A DNA stretch of 45,446 nt from Bacillus sp. RO1 (GCF_012524115.1 NZ_JAAZWB010000073.1:1-45446); one strand, 5' to 3'. Shown: positions 34,685-44,875, numbered from the stretch's first letter. Made by a program: numbers and translations. The notes: generated by a model from the sequence alone, not told the origin.

Positions 34685-35360
34685 AACCGTAGTCCCCCTC
34701 TGCTTGGTCACGCACTATCTTTCCATTTTCTATTGCAATTACACGCTTTTTGATGGTGTTTACAATTTCACGATTGTGCGTTGCCATTACTATAGTCGTG
34801 CCTTTTTCGTTTATTTCCTCAAAGATGCTCATGATTTCCCATGATGTGTCAGGATCAAGGTTCCCTGTCGGCTCATCGGCAATCATCACTTTTGGGTTAT
34901 TAACTATCGAGCGAGCAATGGAAATACGCTGTTGCTCTCCACCTGAAAGTTCATTTGGTAGGTGGCGTGCCTTATGCTTCAATTTAACAAGATCAAGCAC
35001 TTCCATGACACGTTTTTTTATGTTTTTAGGACTTTCTTCAATAACCTCTAAGGCAAAGGCTACATTTTCGTAAACGGTTAGCTGAGGTAAAAGTTTGAAA
35101 TCTTGGAATACTACCCCTATGCTCCTCCGAAGTAAAGGAACTTTGCTTTCCTTCAGCTTTGAAAGGTTTACTCCGTCTATGACAATATCACCACTCGTAG
35201 GCTTTTCTTCCCGGTACATCATTTTAATGAACGTGGATTTACCAGCACCACTAGGTCCTACTACATAGACAAATTCGCCTGCTTTTATTTTTATATTAAT
35301 ACCATCCACAGCTTGTACGCCGTTTGGGTATTTTTTAAATACGTCTTGCATTTCAATCAT
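34674..35360 (-). CDS. ftsE: Cell-division ATP-binding protein FtsE
   Basis: A 228-residue ABC ATPase. Walker A is GPSGAGKST, the Q-loop region is VFQDFKLLPQLTV, the ABC signature is LSGGEQQRISIARSI and Walker B is VMIADEPTGNLD. It forms the FtsEX complex with the overlapping ftsX. The ATG at 35360 begins MIEMQDVFKKY. Confidence 0.96.
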   Translation of the reverse strand: MIEMQDVFKKYPNGVQAVDGINIKIKAGEFVYVVGPSGAGKSTFIKMMYREEKPTSGDIVIDGVNLSKLKESKVPLLRRSIGVVFQDFKLLPQLTVYENVAFALEVIEESPKNIKKRVMEVLDLVKLKHKARHLPNELSGGEQQRISIARSIVNNPKVMIADEPTGNLDPDTSWEIMSIFEEINEKGTTIVMATHNREIVNTIKKRVIAIENGKIVRDQAEGDYGYEA

Positions 35361-35670
35361 TTAATCACCTATTGGGTCAAAGATTTGAATCATTGCATTT
35401 CCCTCTTTTATCATTGCTTATATAGGAAATATAGTTAAGCAATTACGGAAGATCGATAAACCTACTATTCTAAAATTCAAATTAATATATTTATCTAAAA
35501 TTTCCGCATAAATTCACTTTTTATTATATCATCTATTTCGACAAAATAAGAGTTTTTATTATTACAGTTTCTTTTCAAATCCAAGTCACCCTTGGTAACA
35601 GAGGGATAAATTTCCTAAACATAGAAAGATGTCGACCAATATTTGTCGTTTTTTATGGAGAAAGAAAAAA
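35361..35670. other. Intergenic spacer, vpr to ftsE
   Basis: About 300 bp of AT-rich sequence upstream of ftsE, with no credible gene. A long A-run at 35660-35675 begins the terminator at its left end. No clear promoter stands out. Confidence 0.6.
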
Positions 35671-35709
35671 AAAAACACCTTCGGGGGTCAGACCCCCGAA
35701 GGTGTTTTT
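35671..35709. terminator. Terminator of vpr, built on GGGGTCAGACCCC
   Basis: Perfect 19-bp arms (35671-35689 and 35691-35709) around a single central A. The stem is capped by the GGGGTCAGACCCC palindrome and flanked by A/T runs. On the minus strand it ends the Vpr-like protease transcript. Confidence 0.88.
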
Positions 35710-35752
35710 GAAGCTTTGTAGATTACTATAAAGTTGATTTCTTTGAATCTAG

Positions 35753-38179
35753 TTATTGAATGGTTAAGACGTCTGCTGCTAGGATTGCTCTGTCGAGGTT
35801 GCCTTTTTTGGCGTAGACTGCGATGCGGTAGCTGCCTGCATCTAGTTCTGTTCCGTCAACTAGGGTGCCGTCCCAGTCATGGTAGTTGTAGCCTTTGCCA
35901 AGGTTAGCTTCGTATAGTGCTTCTCCAACATAAGCCCCTAGTCCACCTGTAGATGTAGCAGTAAACACCCAGACTTCCAATTCTTCCGCTCCACCTGGAA
36001 GGTAAGAGTAGAATTCAAAATTGTTATCACCCATTGGAGTGAAACCAAAATGAGTAACACGAGGGTAATCTGGCTCTCCTACAAATAAAATAGTAGGAAC
36101 GTGAATTTTTTCAGACCCATCCTTAACCAACAGATTACCTTCATAATAACCAGGAGCAAGTTTAGATGCGTCAATTTCAACTACTAAATTGACTTTTTGA
36201 ATTTTACCTGGATTTACACGTGTATTTTTGCTTGATTTTACTTTCACGTGTTTTCCAACTTCATTTTTAAAGTTAAATTCTACTGAGTAGTTTTTCACCT
36301 TATTAGAGAGGTTTTTAATTTCAAAGTGCTGATTTACTTCTTGAACCTCTTCCAACTGCTCAAACACTCCAAAGGAATAGCTGCCAGGATTCACAAGCGT
36401 TTCAGCCTGTAGCGCATCCACTACACGTATGCTTCCTGCACCTTGGGAGTTATGTGCGTACTCTTTGCCTGTTGTTGGGTCAATTAATTTTTCCGCGGTG
36501 TTCATAAGTGCGGACTTTACTTCATAAACGCCCCATTCAGGATTTGCTTGTAGGATAACCGCTGCTGCCCCTGCTACGTGAGGAGATGCCATACTTGTAC
36601 CTTGTTTTGCACCATAACCATGCGGGTTAGCAGGATCGAAAGTAGGTACTGTACTTACAATGTTAACACCAGGTGCAGAAACATCAGGCTTGATCATCCA
36701 AGTGTCAACAACAGGACCGCGAGAGGAGAATCCTGCCATCGTTTCGCCAACTCTCTTATCAAATGCGATGTTAAAGCTCACTGTTACATTTGACGCTTTT
36801 GCTTTAAGAGCTTCACCATCAGCCTTATTCAGCATGATCGTAGGTACAGCCATTCCTGGGATTAAAGGCATAACCCCATCAACATTATTATAAAGAACTG
36901 CTCCAACTGCTCCTGCTTTTGCAGCTTCCGTCGCTTTATCAACGAAAGGAATTCCAGCACCACGGCTGATTAAAGCAATTTTTCCTGTTAAATCTTTTCC
37001 TGCAAAATTAGCAGGTGCACCAAATCCTACATCCACTAATTCGAAATCTTGACCATTTAGTCCAAGTAGTTCTTCCTCAGTTGGGAAACCTTGTACTGCA
37101 GAAGAAGCATAGGATACACCGTCAGAAGACGTTGTTACTGCTGTAAATACATTGTAAGGAAGCTGAGTAGCTCCTACAGAAATTGCTTCACGGGAAGTTC
37201 CCGGAGAACCCACTGTCCAATTATTTGGACCGGCGTTTCCATTTGATGTTACCGCAACTACACCTTCAGCCATAGCATGGTCTAGCGCAATCGAAGTTGC
37301 CCAGTCCGGTGCATTTAAAGAGTTACCTAAAGAAAGGTTCATAACATCAGCGCCGTCTTTTACTGCACGCTCGATCGCTGCCACTACATTTTCTGTAGAT
37401 CCGCTACCACCAGGTCCAAGTACGCGGTATGCAAGTAATGTAGCGTCAGGTGCTACACCTCTAATATTTTCTCCATTTGCTGCAACTGTTCCTGCAACAT
37501 GGGTACCGTGAGTTGTTTCCGCTCCACGAGGGTCACCCTTTGGTGTTTCTTGTGGGTCTGCATCATTATCTACAAAGTCCCAACCAAGGTACTCCTTGAA
37601 GTTAGGTGCTAAATCTGGATGAGTGTAGTCAACTCCAGTATCAATGACTGCAACTTTTACACCTTCACCTGTAAATCCAAGTTTCCATGCTTCGTTTGAA
37701 CCGATGAATGGTGCAGATTCAACCATTGAAGGGCTGAATTCTTCTTCCGTCACAACCTCAGTTGTTGTATACTTTACATTTGGATAAACCGCTTTAACAC
37801 CAGGAGTAGCTAGTAGACTAGGAATCTCGTTTGCAGGAATCTCAAGCGAGAACCCGGAGAATACATAATCATACTCGCGCCCCACTTTACTTTTAGAAGT
37901 GCGCTCTGCCACTTCTTTTTTCACTTTATCTCGAGCACTTTTCAGATTCTGCTTAGACTGCTTTTTCCCATTGTGCTTTGCTTCAACGATTGACTCTTCT
38001 TGTAATTCGACAATAACTTTCACTGCTTTGGAGGATGATAAATCAAAATCTCCTTTTAAGGTTGCTAACTCAAGGTTTTCATTTCCTGTGTTAGCAGAAA
38101 CACCGTTTGTTGCAAAAGTACTAAAAGCAAGTACCAAAACCAACAAAGGCATAAATGCTGCAATAAATTTCTGCTTCAA
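35753..38179 (-). CDS. vpr: Minor extracellular serine protease Vpr-like (S8)
   Basis: An 808-residue secreted subtilase. A signal peptide (about 1-30) is followed by an I9-type propeptide (about 40-130). The catalytic triad is Asp in VAVIDTGVDYTHPDL, His in HGTHVAGTVAA and Ser in GTSMASPHVAGAAA. A PA domain is inserted before the Ser segment (about 370-470, GKIALISRGAGIPFVDKATE). The C-terminal region has an Ig/FlgD-like fold (DAGSYRIAVYAKKG). The start is a TTG at 38179, with GGGGAGTGGG upstream. Length and order match B. subtilis Vpr (about 806 residues). It is monocistronic. Confidence 0.92.
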   Translation of the reverse strand: MKQKFIAAFMPLLVLVLAFSTFATNGVSANTGNENLELATLKGDFDLSSSKAVKVIVELQEESIVEAKHNGKKQSKQNLKSARDKVKKEVAERTSKSKVGREYDYVFSGFSLEIPANEIPSLLATPGVKAVYPNVKYTTTEVVTEEEFSPSMVESAPFIGSNEAWKLGFTGEGVKVAVIDTGVDYTHPDLAPNFKEYLGWDFVDNDADPQETPKGDPRGAETTHGTHVAGTVAANGENIRGVAPDATLLAYRVLGPGGSGSTENVVAAIERAVKDGADVMNLSLGNSLNAPDWATSIALDHAMAEGVVAVTSNGNAGPNNWTVGSPGTSREAISVGATQLPYNVFTAVTTSSDGVSYASSAVQGFPTEEELLGLNGQDFELVDVGFGAPANFAGKDLTGKIALISRGAGIPFVDKATEAAKAGAVGAVLYNNVDGVMPLIPGMAVPTIMLNKADGEALKAKASNVTVSFNIAFDKRVGETMAGFSSRGPVVDTWMIKPDVSAPGVNIVSTVPTFDPANPHGYGAKQGTSMASPHVAGAAAVILQANPEWGVYEVKSALMNTAEKLIDPTTGKEYAHNSQGAGSIRVVDALQAETLVNPGSYSFGVFEQLEEVQEVNQHFEIKNLSNKVKNYSVEFNFKNEVGKHVKVKSSKNTRVNPGKIQKVNLVVEIDASKLAPGYYEGNLLVKDGSEKIHVPTILFVGEPDYPRVTHFGFTPMGDNNFEFYSYLPGGAEELEVWVFTATSTGGLGAYVGEALYEANLGKGYNYHDWDGTLVDGTELDAGSYRIAVYAKKGNLDRAILAADVLTIQ

Positions 38180-38442
38180 ATCATCCCACTCCCCTTTGAT
38201 GTATAAACAGCTAATGTAAAAATCTCTAGACAAATACTAAAGCCCTAATTACTTACGATTGTCCAAAATCTTTACAAACCAAATTATATTTTCAAGAGTT
38301 TAAATTTTCAATATCCTTTAATGCATTAAACTTACAATTCTGAAAATTCAGTTATAAAGAACTGACAAAATCCCACAAATACCCAACAAAAACACTCTGA
38401 ATAGACTATTTTTCATTTTTGATAAGTAGGTAAAAAAGTACA

Positions 38443-38472
38443 AAAAAAGAACCCTCCATTTTTTAAGAGAGT
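38443..38472 (-). terminator. Terminator of cccB
   Basis: On the minus strand GAACTCTCT pairs with GGAGGGTTC (two G-U pairs) around a 7-nt loop, followed by TTTTTTT, just after the cccB stop. Confidence 0.78.
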
Positions 38473-38483
38473 TCGGTTCATTC

Positions 38484-38816
38484 TTATTTGTGCTGTGCCA
38501 ACCATTCAGCTAAAACAGCTGCATCACTTTCTGGTACAAGACCTGCTGGCATGTTTCCTTGACCGTTATTAATGATGCTTTCAATTTCTTCTTGACTGTA
38601 TTTGCTCCCTACTTTTTGAAGGTTAGGACCACTTGCGCCCTCCATGTTTTTGCCGTGACAGCCAATACAGCTTTGATACAGTTGTTGCGCTTCTTCATTT
38701 TCCACCATGGTGAATTCGCCACCGCCTGAAGTTTCCTGCTCCTCATCGCCACCGCCACAAGCTGCAAGCGTTAAGAGAGAAGATCCAAGAACAAATGCCA
38801 TAAAATACTTTTTCAT
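38484..38816 (-). CDS. cccB: Cytochrome c-551, lipoprotein
   Basis: A 110-residue small c-type cytochrome. A signal peptide ends in the lipobox LAAC (cysteine about 20). A Gly/Glu linker follows, then the haem motif CIGCH (about 52-56) and the axial methionine in QGNMPAG near 90. It carries electrons on the outer face of the membrane, to cytochrome oxidases. The ATG at 38816 (MKKYFMAF) is preferred over 38831. Its place between vpr and yvjA, near prfB, resembles the B. subtilis neighbourhood. Confidence 0.94.
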   Translation of the reverse strand: MKKYFMAFVLGSSLLTLAACGGGDEEQETSGGGEFTMVENEEAQQLYQSCIGCHGKNMEGASGPNLQKVGSKYSQEEIESIINNGQGNMPAGLVPESDAAVLAEWLAQHK

Positions 38817-38876
38817 AGGTAGGTCCCCCAATTTTGAGATGTAATAATTACCAAGATTGCTTTTATTATATCCTAT

Positions 38877-39746
38877 TTACTCTCTTTTAAAACCCTCACC
38901 TAACACTTCAGAAGCATTGGTTACGACCACAAATGCAGAAGGATCAATGGTCCGAACCACTTGTTTCAATTTTGTGAATTCCGTCTGGTCCACCACACAC
39001 ATCAATACGGGCAACTCGGCTTCCGTGTATCCCCCATAAGCCGCAAGCTTTGTCACACCACGGTCTATTTTGGTAAGAATGGCAGCCTTGACTTCCTCTT
39101 CCTTCTTTGTGATGATGATGGCCATTTTGGAATACCCTAAGCCAACTTGAACGAAGTCGATCGTCTTGGATGTCACAAAAAGGCCGATAAGAGCATACAT
39201 TCCAAGCTCCAGATCAAACACGACTGCTGCAGAGATAACAATAAGGCCGTCAATCATCGCGACACATGCGCCTAGTGTCAGCCCCGTATATTTGTGGATG
39301 ATTTGTGCGGCAAGGTCTGTTCCTCCTGTGGAAGCACGACCACGGAAAACAAGCCCAAGACCAAGTCCGACACCTATTCCTCCAAACAATGATCCAAGCA
39401 ACGGATCCTGCGTGGCCGGCGTAATATTACTCGTCCAAAGTACAATCAACGGCAGAGTAATCGTTCCCACTAATGTCTTAAGACCAAACTGCTTTCCAAG
39501 AAGGATCACCCCTGCTAAAAAGAGAGGGATGTTAAAGCAAAGCTGGACAATACCTGGTTCCCAGTCCAGGAGCGCTTTCAATATGGTACTGATTCCACTT
39601 ACCCCGCCGGAAGCAACCTGGTTTGGCAGTAAGAACATGTTGAACGCCAGTGCCACAATCGCAGACCCTAACAACACATATGTATATTCTTTCACCCGCT
39701 GATACACGGGATTCACTTGATACCCATTTCTATTTTTACGACTCAA
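38877..39746 (-). CDS. yvjA: YitT-family membrane protein YvjA
   Basis: A 289-residue protein. Residues about 20-175 hold five or six hydrophobic segments with the YitT signature (LPNQVASGGVSGISTIL and FRGRASTGGTDLAAQII). Residues about 205-289 form a soluble DUF2179 domain (KEEEVKAAILTKIDRGVTKL, VLMCVVDQTE). The function is unknown; transport is possible. The start is the TTG at 39746, behind GGGGGGC. It lies between cccB and prfB. Confidence 0.9.
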   Translation of the reverse strand: MSRKNRNGYQVNPVYQRVKEYTYVLLGSAIVALAFNMFLLPNQVASGGVSGISTILKALLDWEPGIVQLCFNIPLFLAGVILLGKQFGLKTLVGTITLPLIVLWTSNITPATQDPLLGSLFGGIGVGLGLGLVFRGRASTGGTDLAAQIIHKYTGLTLGACVAMIDGLIVISAAVVFDLELGMYALIGLFVTSKTIDFVQVGLGYSKMAIIITKKEEEVKAAILTKIDRGVTKLAAYGGYTEAELPVLMCVVDQTEFTKLKQVVRTIDPSAFVVVTNASEVLGEGFKRE

Positions 39747-39936
39747 TTTTAAGCCCCCCAAATCTTTCTAAAATACACACAACGAGCAAGAGTATAGCAC
39801 GCGATTATAAGGGTGTAAATGGCATTGGTATAACGTGGTAAAGCGTTAATGGACATGCATTTCCAAAATGAATACATTTTCTTTAGATTAACCTTAAGTT
39901 TTCCCACTATACTTTCCTTACTATTTTTAAAGCACA

Positions 39937-39975
39937 CAAAAACACCCCCAGCAAACAAAAGCCAGAGGTGCTCTC
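39937..39975 (-). terminator. Terminator of prfB
   Basis: On the minus strand AGCACCTCTGGC pairs with GCTGGGGGTGTT (several G-U pairs) around an 8-nt loop, followed by TTTTTG. Confidence 0.75.
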
Positions 39976-39983
39976 ATAATCTT

Positions 39984-41082
39984 TTAAAGTTTCGATCTTA
40001 AATAAGCATCAATAAACGGATCTAAATCTCCGTCCATGACCGCTTGTGTATTGCCGACCTCCGTATTTGTACGGTGATCTTTTACCATGGAGTATGGATG
40101 GAACACATAGGAACGAATCTGGGAACCCCAGCCGATATCCTTCTGCTCACCGCGGATTTCATCCAGTTCCGCCTGCTGCTCATCCAACTTCTTCTGATAA
40201 AGCTTAGCTTGCAACATTTTCATCGCACGCTCACGGTTTTTAATCTGGGAACGCTCTGTTTGACATGTTACAACCACATTAGTTGGGATATGGGTAATAC
40301 GAACCGCAGAATCGGTCGTATTAATATGCTGTCCACCCGCTCCACTTGCACGGTACGTATCAATTTTCAAATCTTCCGTACGGATATCAATCTCAATGTT
40401 ATCGTCAAACTCCGGCATAACCTCACAAGAAACGAAGCTTGTGTGACGGCGGCCAGAAGAATCAAATGGAGAGATACGCACAAGACGGTGTACCCCTTTT
40501 TCCGCTTTCAAGTATCCATACGCATTGTGACCTTTAATCAATAATGTCACACTCTTAATCCCTGCTTCGTCTCCTGGTAGGTAATCAAGCGTCTCCACCT
40601 TGAAGCCTTTGCGTTCTGCCCAACGAGTGTACATACGCAGTAGAAGGGAACCCCAGTCCTGTGACTCGGTTCCGCCAGCACCTGGGTGAAGTTCAAGAAT
40701 GGCATTGTTCTTGTCATGCTCACCGCTCAACAATAATTGAAGTTCAAACTTGTTGAAATCTTCAGCTACTGCTTTCACTTCACTGCCTAGCTCGGCTTGC
40801 AGCTCCGCATCCGGCTCCTCTTTCACCAATTCATAGGTCAGTTGCAGATTTTCATAGTTCTCACTCAACTCATGAAATTGCCCTACAGGCTCTTTCAATG
40901 CATTTGCTTCGTTGATGACCACCTGCGCCGCACTCTGGTTGTTCCAGAATTCCGGATTGGACATCTCATTATCAAGTTCGGCAATACGACGTTCTTTGGC
41001 CTCTAAGTCAAAGAGACCCCCTAAACTCGACTAATCGCTTAGCCATTTTTTCTAACTCTTGACGAATCTCTACTAATTCCAT
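39984..41082 (-). CDS. prfB: Peptide chain release factor 2, programmed +1 frameshift
   Basis: RF2 of 365 residues made by joining two frames. The first runs from the ATG at 41082 (GAGGTG upstream) for 24 codons to an in-frame TGA at 41008-41010. The +1 shift at CTT-T-GAC continues as [12 protein letters not shown] into the main frame ending at 39984. The specificity tripeptide SPF is in [12 protein letters not shown], and GGQ in [20 protein letters not shown]2 reads UGA and UAA, so the shift is autoregulatory. It follows secA in the same direction. Confidence 0.96.
41007..41022 (-). promoter_or_regulatory. prfB +1 frameshift signal
   Basis: On the minus strand AGGGGGTCTCTTTGAC. The internal Shine-Dalgarno-like AGGGGG lies 3 nt before the slippery CTT TGA C, exactly the layout of the known bacterial prfB recoding site. 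Confidence 0.95.
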
Positions 41083-41099
41083 TTATTTCACCTCATAAA

Positions 41100-41537
41100 A
41101 TTTTCACTAAAACGTTTTTTAACCCTTATAAAACGAACAGGGCAACTAATAGTCTATATTATCGTATTTTGCTCAAATAAAAAAGTACCTGAGCAATCGT
41201 GTTTAACAGATGGAGCAATGAAAGCAGGCTACAGCATATTTTTTCTTTTCTGAAATAGCTTTTTCAAAAGTTAATCCGAAACACGACCGCTAGACCCATT
41301 GAGAAACCTGATTTTCTGTTTTCGGTTAATCAAACGTTGGTTTAAAAACTACTATTTTAGAGTAATAAAAACACTGAAAAACTCCATTTAGTACCCTATC
41401 CTACAATAGCAATTTTAAAAATTAATTCCGAATCGAACAGCTAAACCCATTGGGGTTGCTGCATTTCCACTTTCACTTATTCAAACGTTGGTTTAAAAAT
41501 AGCTATTTTACAAAAATCCAGATGCCCTTTATACATG
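41100..41537. other. Intergenic spacer, prfB to secA
   Basis: About 440 bp of AT-rich sequence without a credible gene. Half of it is a degenerate direct repeat of 151-bp period (41254-41510). Confidence 0.7.
41254..41510. repeat. Degenerate 151-bp-period direct repeat
   Basis: AATAGC (41254 and 41405), TTAATCCGAA/TTAATTCCGAA (41271 and 41422), CTAGACCCATTG/CTAAACCCATTG, CAAACGTTGGTTTAAAAA (41331 and 41482) and CTATTTTA (41352 and 41503) all recur at 151 bp. Two copies of about 105 bp are thus separated by about 45 bp. The exact 18-mer is the best conserved part. Confidence 0.75.
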
Positions 41538-41566
41538 GAAAAAGTGAGGCCAAATAAGCCCCACTC
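41538..41566 (-). terminator. Terminator of secA
   Basis: On the minus strand AGTGGGGC pairs with GCCTCACT (one G-U pair) around a 7-nt loop, followed by TTTTTCC. Confidence 0.7.
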
Positions 41567-41581
41567 TTCCCGAAACTGCCA

Positions 41582-44092
41582 TTACTTCCCGCAGCAGTTT
41601 TTATATTTCTTTCCGCTTCCGCAGATGCAAGCATCATTACGGCCAACGTCCATTACTTTCTTCACTGGTTTTTTCTTTGGAGGCTCTCCGCCGCCCTCTT
41701 TTGGAACAACCGCTTGGCCTTTTGCCACTTCTTCACGTTGCAGGTTGTTGCGGATTTGCGCCTTCATGACATACTTTGCTACATCTTCCTCGATGGAAGC
41801 AATCATGTTTTCAAACATGGCAAATCCTTCGAACTGATACTCACGAAGCGGATCGATCTGACCATAAGCACGCAGGTGAATACCTTGACGTAGCTGATCC
41901 ATTGCATCAATGTGATCCATCCACTTGCTGTCCACCGCACGAAGAACGATAACTTTCTCGAACTCACGCATTTGTTCCGGAGTAAGCTCCTGCTCTTTTT
42001 CATCATAACGAGCTTTCACTTTCTCGATGATTAGCTCGGACATCTCTTCCGGCTCTTTACCACGAAGATCGTTTAACGTAACTGCACCTTCCTCTAAAAG
42101 GTTTGCATCTACATAGTCAACGATTCCTTGCAGGTTCCAATCCTCCGGCACTTCCTCTTTTGGTGTATAAAGACCCACTTGACGCTCAATTGCAGAAACA
42201 AGCATTCTTTCGACGACTTCTCGTAAGTTCTCAGAATCCAACACTTCGAAACGTTGCTTGTAAATCACTTCACGTTGCTGACGAAGAACATCATCATATT
42301 GCAGAAGCTGTTTACGTGCATCAAAGTTGTTACCCTCAACTCGTTTCTGCGCAGATTCCACTGCACGGGAAACCATTTTACTTTGGATCGGCTGCGTATC
42401 ATCCATACCCAAACGCTCCATCATCGTTTTCATATTGTCAGAACCGAATCGGCGCATCAATTCATCTTCCATGGAAAGATAGAATTGCGTCACACCAGGG
42501 TCTCCTTGACGTCCGGAACGTCCACGAAGCTGATTATCAATACGACGGGATTCATGACGCTCTGTACCAATGACAGCAAGACCACCGACTTCTTTCACTC
42601 CTTCGCCAAGCTTAATGTCCGTACCACGACCGGCCATGTTCGTAGCGATCGTTACAGAACCCTTTTGACCAGCACCAAGGATAATATCCGCTTCACGCGC
42701 ATGGTTTTTCGCATTCAATACGTCATGCTTGATTCCGCGCTTCGTTAAAAGTTTAGAGATAACTTCAGACGTTTCAATGGCAACCGTACCAACAAGCACA
42801 GGTTGTCCATTTTTATGGCGCTCCGCGATATCATCCGCCACCGCATTGAACTTGCCTTCAATCGTTTTAAAAATAAGATCGGCACGGTCATCACGAACGA
42901 TATCCTTATTCGTCGGAATTGCAATAACGCTCATATTATAGATATTTCGGAACTCCTCTTCCTCTGTTTTCGCTGTACCAGTCATCCCGGCAAGCTTTTC
43001 GTACATACGGAAGTAGTTTTGGAATGTAACGGTCGCAAGTGTCATGCTTTCGTTTTGAATATCCAAGCCTTCTTTTGCCTCAATTGCTTGGTGAAGTCCA
43101 TCTGAATAGCGACGGCCTTTCATTAAACGACCTGTGAATTGGTCAACGATGACAACTTCGCCTTCTTGCACCACATAATCCACATCGTGATGCATCGTTA
43201 CATGCGCCTTCAATGCCTGGTTGATATGATGGTTCAAGGTAACATTGGCGATATCAAACAGATTCTCAATCCCGAATGCTTTCTCCGCCTTCGTAATTCC
43301 GTCCTCGGTTAACTGAACACCCTTTGTTTTCACATCATAGGTGTAATCGACATCCTTCACCAATGTACGAGCAAATGCGTTTGCTTGGATGTACAATGCT
43401 GCGGACTTCTGAGCACTACCAGAAATAATCAAAGGCGTACGCGCTTCATCAATTAAAATGGAGTCAACCTCATCGATTACTGCAAAATGAAGGGGACGCT
43501 GTACCATTTGCTCTTTGTACAACACCATGTTGTCACGTAAGTAATCGAATCCGAACTCATTGTTTGTTCCATATGTGATATCCGCTTTGTATGCTTCAAT
43601 TTTTTCATCACGGGACAGTCCGTTCAGGTTCAACCCGACAGTAAGCCCAAGGAATTCATACAGCTGACCCATTTCCGTCGCGTCACGGCTTGCCAAGTAT
43701 TCATTGACTGTTACAACGTGCACACCTTTTCCAGTAATCGCGTTCAGGTAAACTGGCATGGTCGCTGTTAACGTTTTACCTTCCCCTGTTTTCATCTCAG
43801 AAATGTTTCCTTCATGCAAGGAAACACCACCCATAAGCTGCACTTTATAAGGATAAAGTCCGAGTACGCGCTTGGAAGCTTCACGAACAACCGCAAACGC
43901 TTCAACCAGCATATCCTCTAGCGTCTCACCCTTTTGATAACGGCTTTGAAATTCTGCCGTTTTCTCTTTTAACTGGTCATCCGTAAGCCTTGCCACATCG
44001 GCACTTAGGGAATCTATCTGATCCGCCATCTTCTCCAGACGCTTTAATTGACGCTTATTCATATCAAACACTTTATTCAATAAACCAAGCAT
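41582..44092 (-). CDS. secA: Preprotein translocase ATPase SecA
   Basis: An 836-residue motor of the Sec export pathway. The N-terminal helicase-like domain has Walker [15 protein letters not shown] and the DEVD-type [16 protein letters not shown]. The second nucleotide-binding fold has [14 protein letters not shown] and [13 protein letters not shown]. The C-terminal zinc motif [13 protein letters not shown] binds SecB-like or phospholipid partners. The length is normal for Bacillus SecA. The ATG at 44092 has GAGGAGC upstream. It lies between hpf and prfB as in B. subtilis. It exports the secreted proteins seen elsewhere in this window. Confidence 0.98.
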   Translation of the reverse strand: MLGLLNKVFDMNKRQLKRLEKMADQIDSLSADVARLTDDQLKEKTAEFQSRYQKGETLEDMLVEAFAVVREASKRVLGLYPYKVQLMGGVSLHEGNISEMKTGEGKTLTATMPVYLNAITGKGVHVVTVNEYLASRDATEMGQLYEFLGLTVGLNLNGLSRDEKIEAYKADITYGTNNEFGFDYLRDNMVLYKEQMVQRPLHFAVIDEVDSILIDEARTPLIISGSAQKSAALYIQANAFARTLVKDVDYTYDVKTKGVQLTEDGITKAEKAFGIENLFDIANVTLNHHINQALKAHVTMHHDVDYVVQEGEVVIVDQFTGRLMKGRRYSDGLHQAIEAKEGLDIQNESMTLATVTFQNYFRMYEKLAGMTGTAKTEEEEFRNIYNMSVIAIPTNKDIVRDDRADLIFKTIEGKFNAVADDIAERHKNGQPVLVGTVAIETSEVISKLLTKRGIKHDVLNAKNHAREADIILGAGQKGSVTIATNMAGRGTDIKLGEGVKEVGGLAVIGTERHESRRIDNQLRGRSGRQGDPGVTQFYLSMEDELMRRFGSDNMKTMMERLGMDDTQPIQSKMVSRAVESAQKRVEGNNFDARKQLLQYDDVLRQQREVIYKQRFEVLDSENLREVVERMLVSAIERQVGLYTPKEEVPEDWNLQGIVDYVDANLLEEGAVTLNDLRGKEPEEMSELIIEKVKARYDEKEQELTPEQMREFEKVIVLRAVDSKWMDHIDAMDQLRQGIHLRAYGQIDPLREYQFEGFAMFENMIASIEEDVAKYVMKAQIRNNLQREEVAKGQAVVPKEGGGEPPKKKPVKKVMDVGRNDACICGSGKKYKNCCGK

Positions 44093-44283
44093 ACAAACGC
44101 TCCTCTGTAACTATAGTCTTATAGCCTAAATAATATATAAATTTTAACACTTATTGGGGACTGGTACAACTTAAAGGAAGATTTGCAGACAGTCTTTTCA
44201 GAAAATAAAGAGGAAGTGACAAAAATATTGATGATTCTACATTCCCTGAGAAATGATTTTAGCAGAAAAAGTCGAGCACATAG

Positions 44284-44309
44284 AAAAAGACCCTGTTTCC
44301 AGGGCCTTT
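44284..44309 (-). terminator. Terminator of hpf
   Basis: On the minus strand AGGCCCTG pairs with CAGGGTCT around GAAA (one G-U pair), followed by TTTTTC. It separates hpf from secA. Confidence 0.85.
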
Positions 44310-44314
44310 GCTTA

Positions 44315-44875
44315 TCAATAAGACTCAATCAATCCATATTTACCATCGTTTCGCTTATACACGACATTCGTTTCATTTGTCTCAGCGTTTAGGAATACGA
44401 AGAAACTATGGCCCAGCAGGTTCATCTGCAGAATTGCTTCCTCACTGTCCATTGGTTTCAAATTGTAACGCTTTGTACGAACCAAATCTGCTTCGTCCTC
44501 TTCATCTGCTACTGCCACGTGAGAGGGTGCTCCGTTATCAATCACTTCATTGAATAAGTACTTAGGTGAACCGGTATCGCGTAGCTTTCGGTTGACCTTT
44601 GTTTTATGTTTTCTAATTTGTCGCTCTAGTTTATCTACGACAAGGTCTATCGCTGCATAGAGATCATCGTGACTTTCTTCTGCACGTAACACTAGGCCTG
44701 TCATAGGAATGGTCACTTCAATTTTTTGTTTGTTGTTGTAGACTTTCACATTCACTTTGCATTCTGCATTGTCTGTGGAATCAAAATAGCGTTCAATCTT
44801 TCCGATCTTATTTTCTACATAATCTCGGATTGCTGGAGTTACCTCAATGTTTTCACCGCGTACGTTGTACTTCAT
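44315..44875 (-). CDS. hpf: Ribosome hibernation-promoting factor, long form
   Basis: A 186-residue long-form HPF. Residues 1-95 are the S30AE/YfiA domain (NVRGENIEVTPAIRDYVENK, then a basic RQIRKHKTKVNRKL) that occupies the decoding centre. Residues about 128-186 are the dimerisation tail (VRTKRYNLKPMDSEEAILQM, NLLGHSFFVF) that joins two 70S ribosomes into 100S particles. The ATG at 44875 has AAGGAGGAG upstream. A perfect sigma-B promoter lies about 130 bp upstream, matching general-stress control of the B. subtilis homologue YvyD. Confidence 0.96.
   Translation of the reverse strand: MKYNVRGENIEVTPAIRDYVENKIGKIERYFDSTDNAECKVNVKVYNNKQKIEVTIPMTGLVLRAEESHDDLYAAIDLVVDKLERQIRKHKTKVNRKLRDTGSPKYLFNEVIDNGAPSHVAVADEEDEADLVRTKRYNLKPMDSEEAILQMNLLGHSFFVFLNAETNETNVVYKRNDGKYGLIESY

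Noticed and set aside
41007-41082. prfB as a broken gene (in-frame stop after 24 codons)
   Set aside because: The stop is within the conserved RF2 frameshift signal and the downstream frame is intact.
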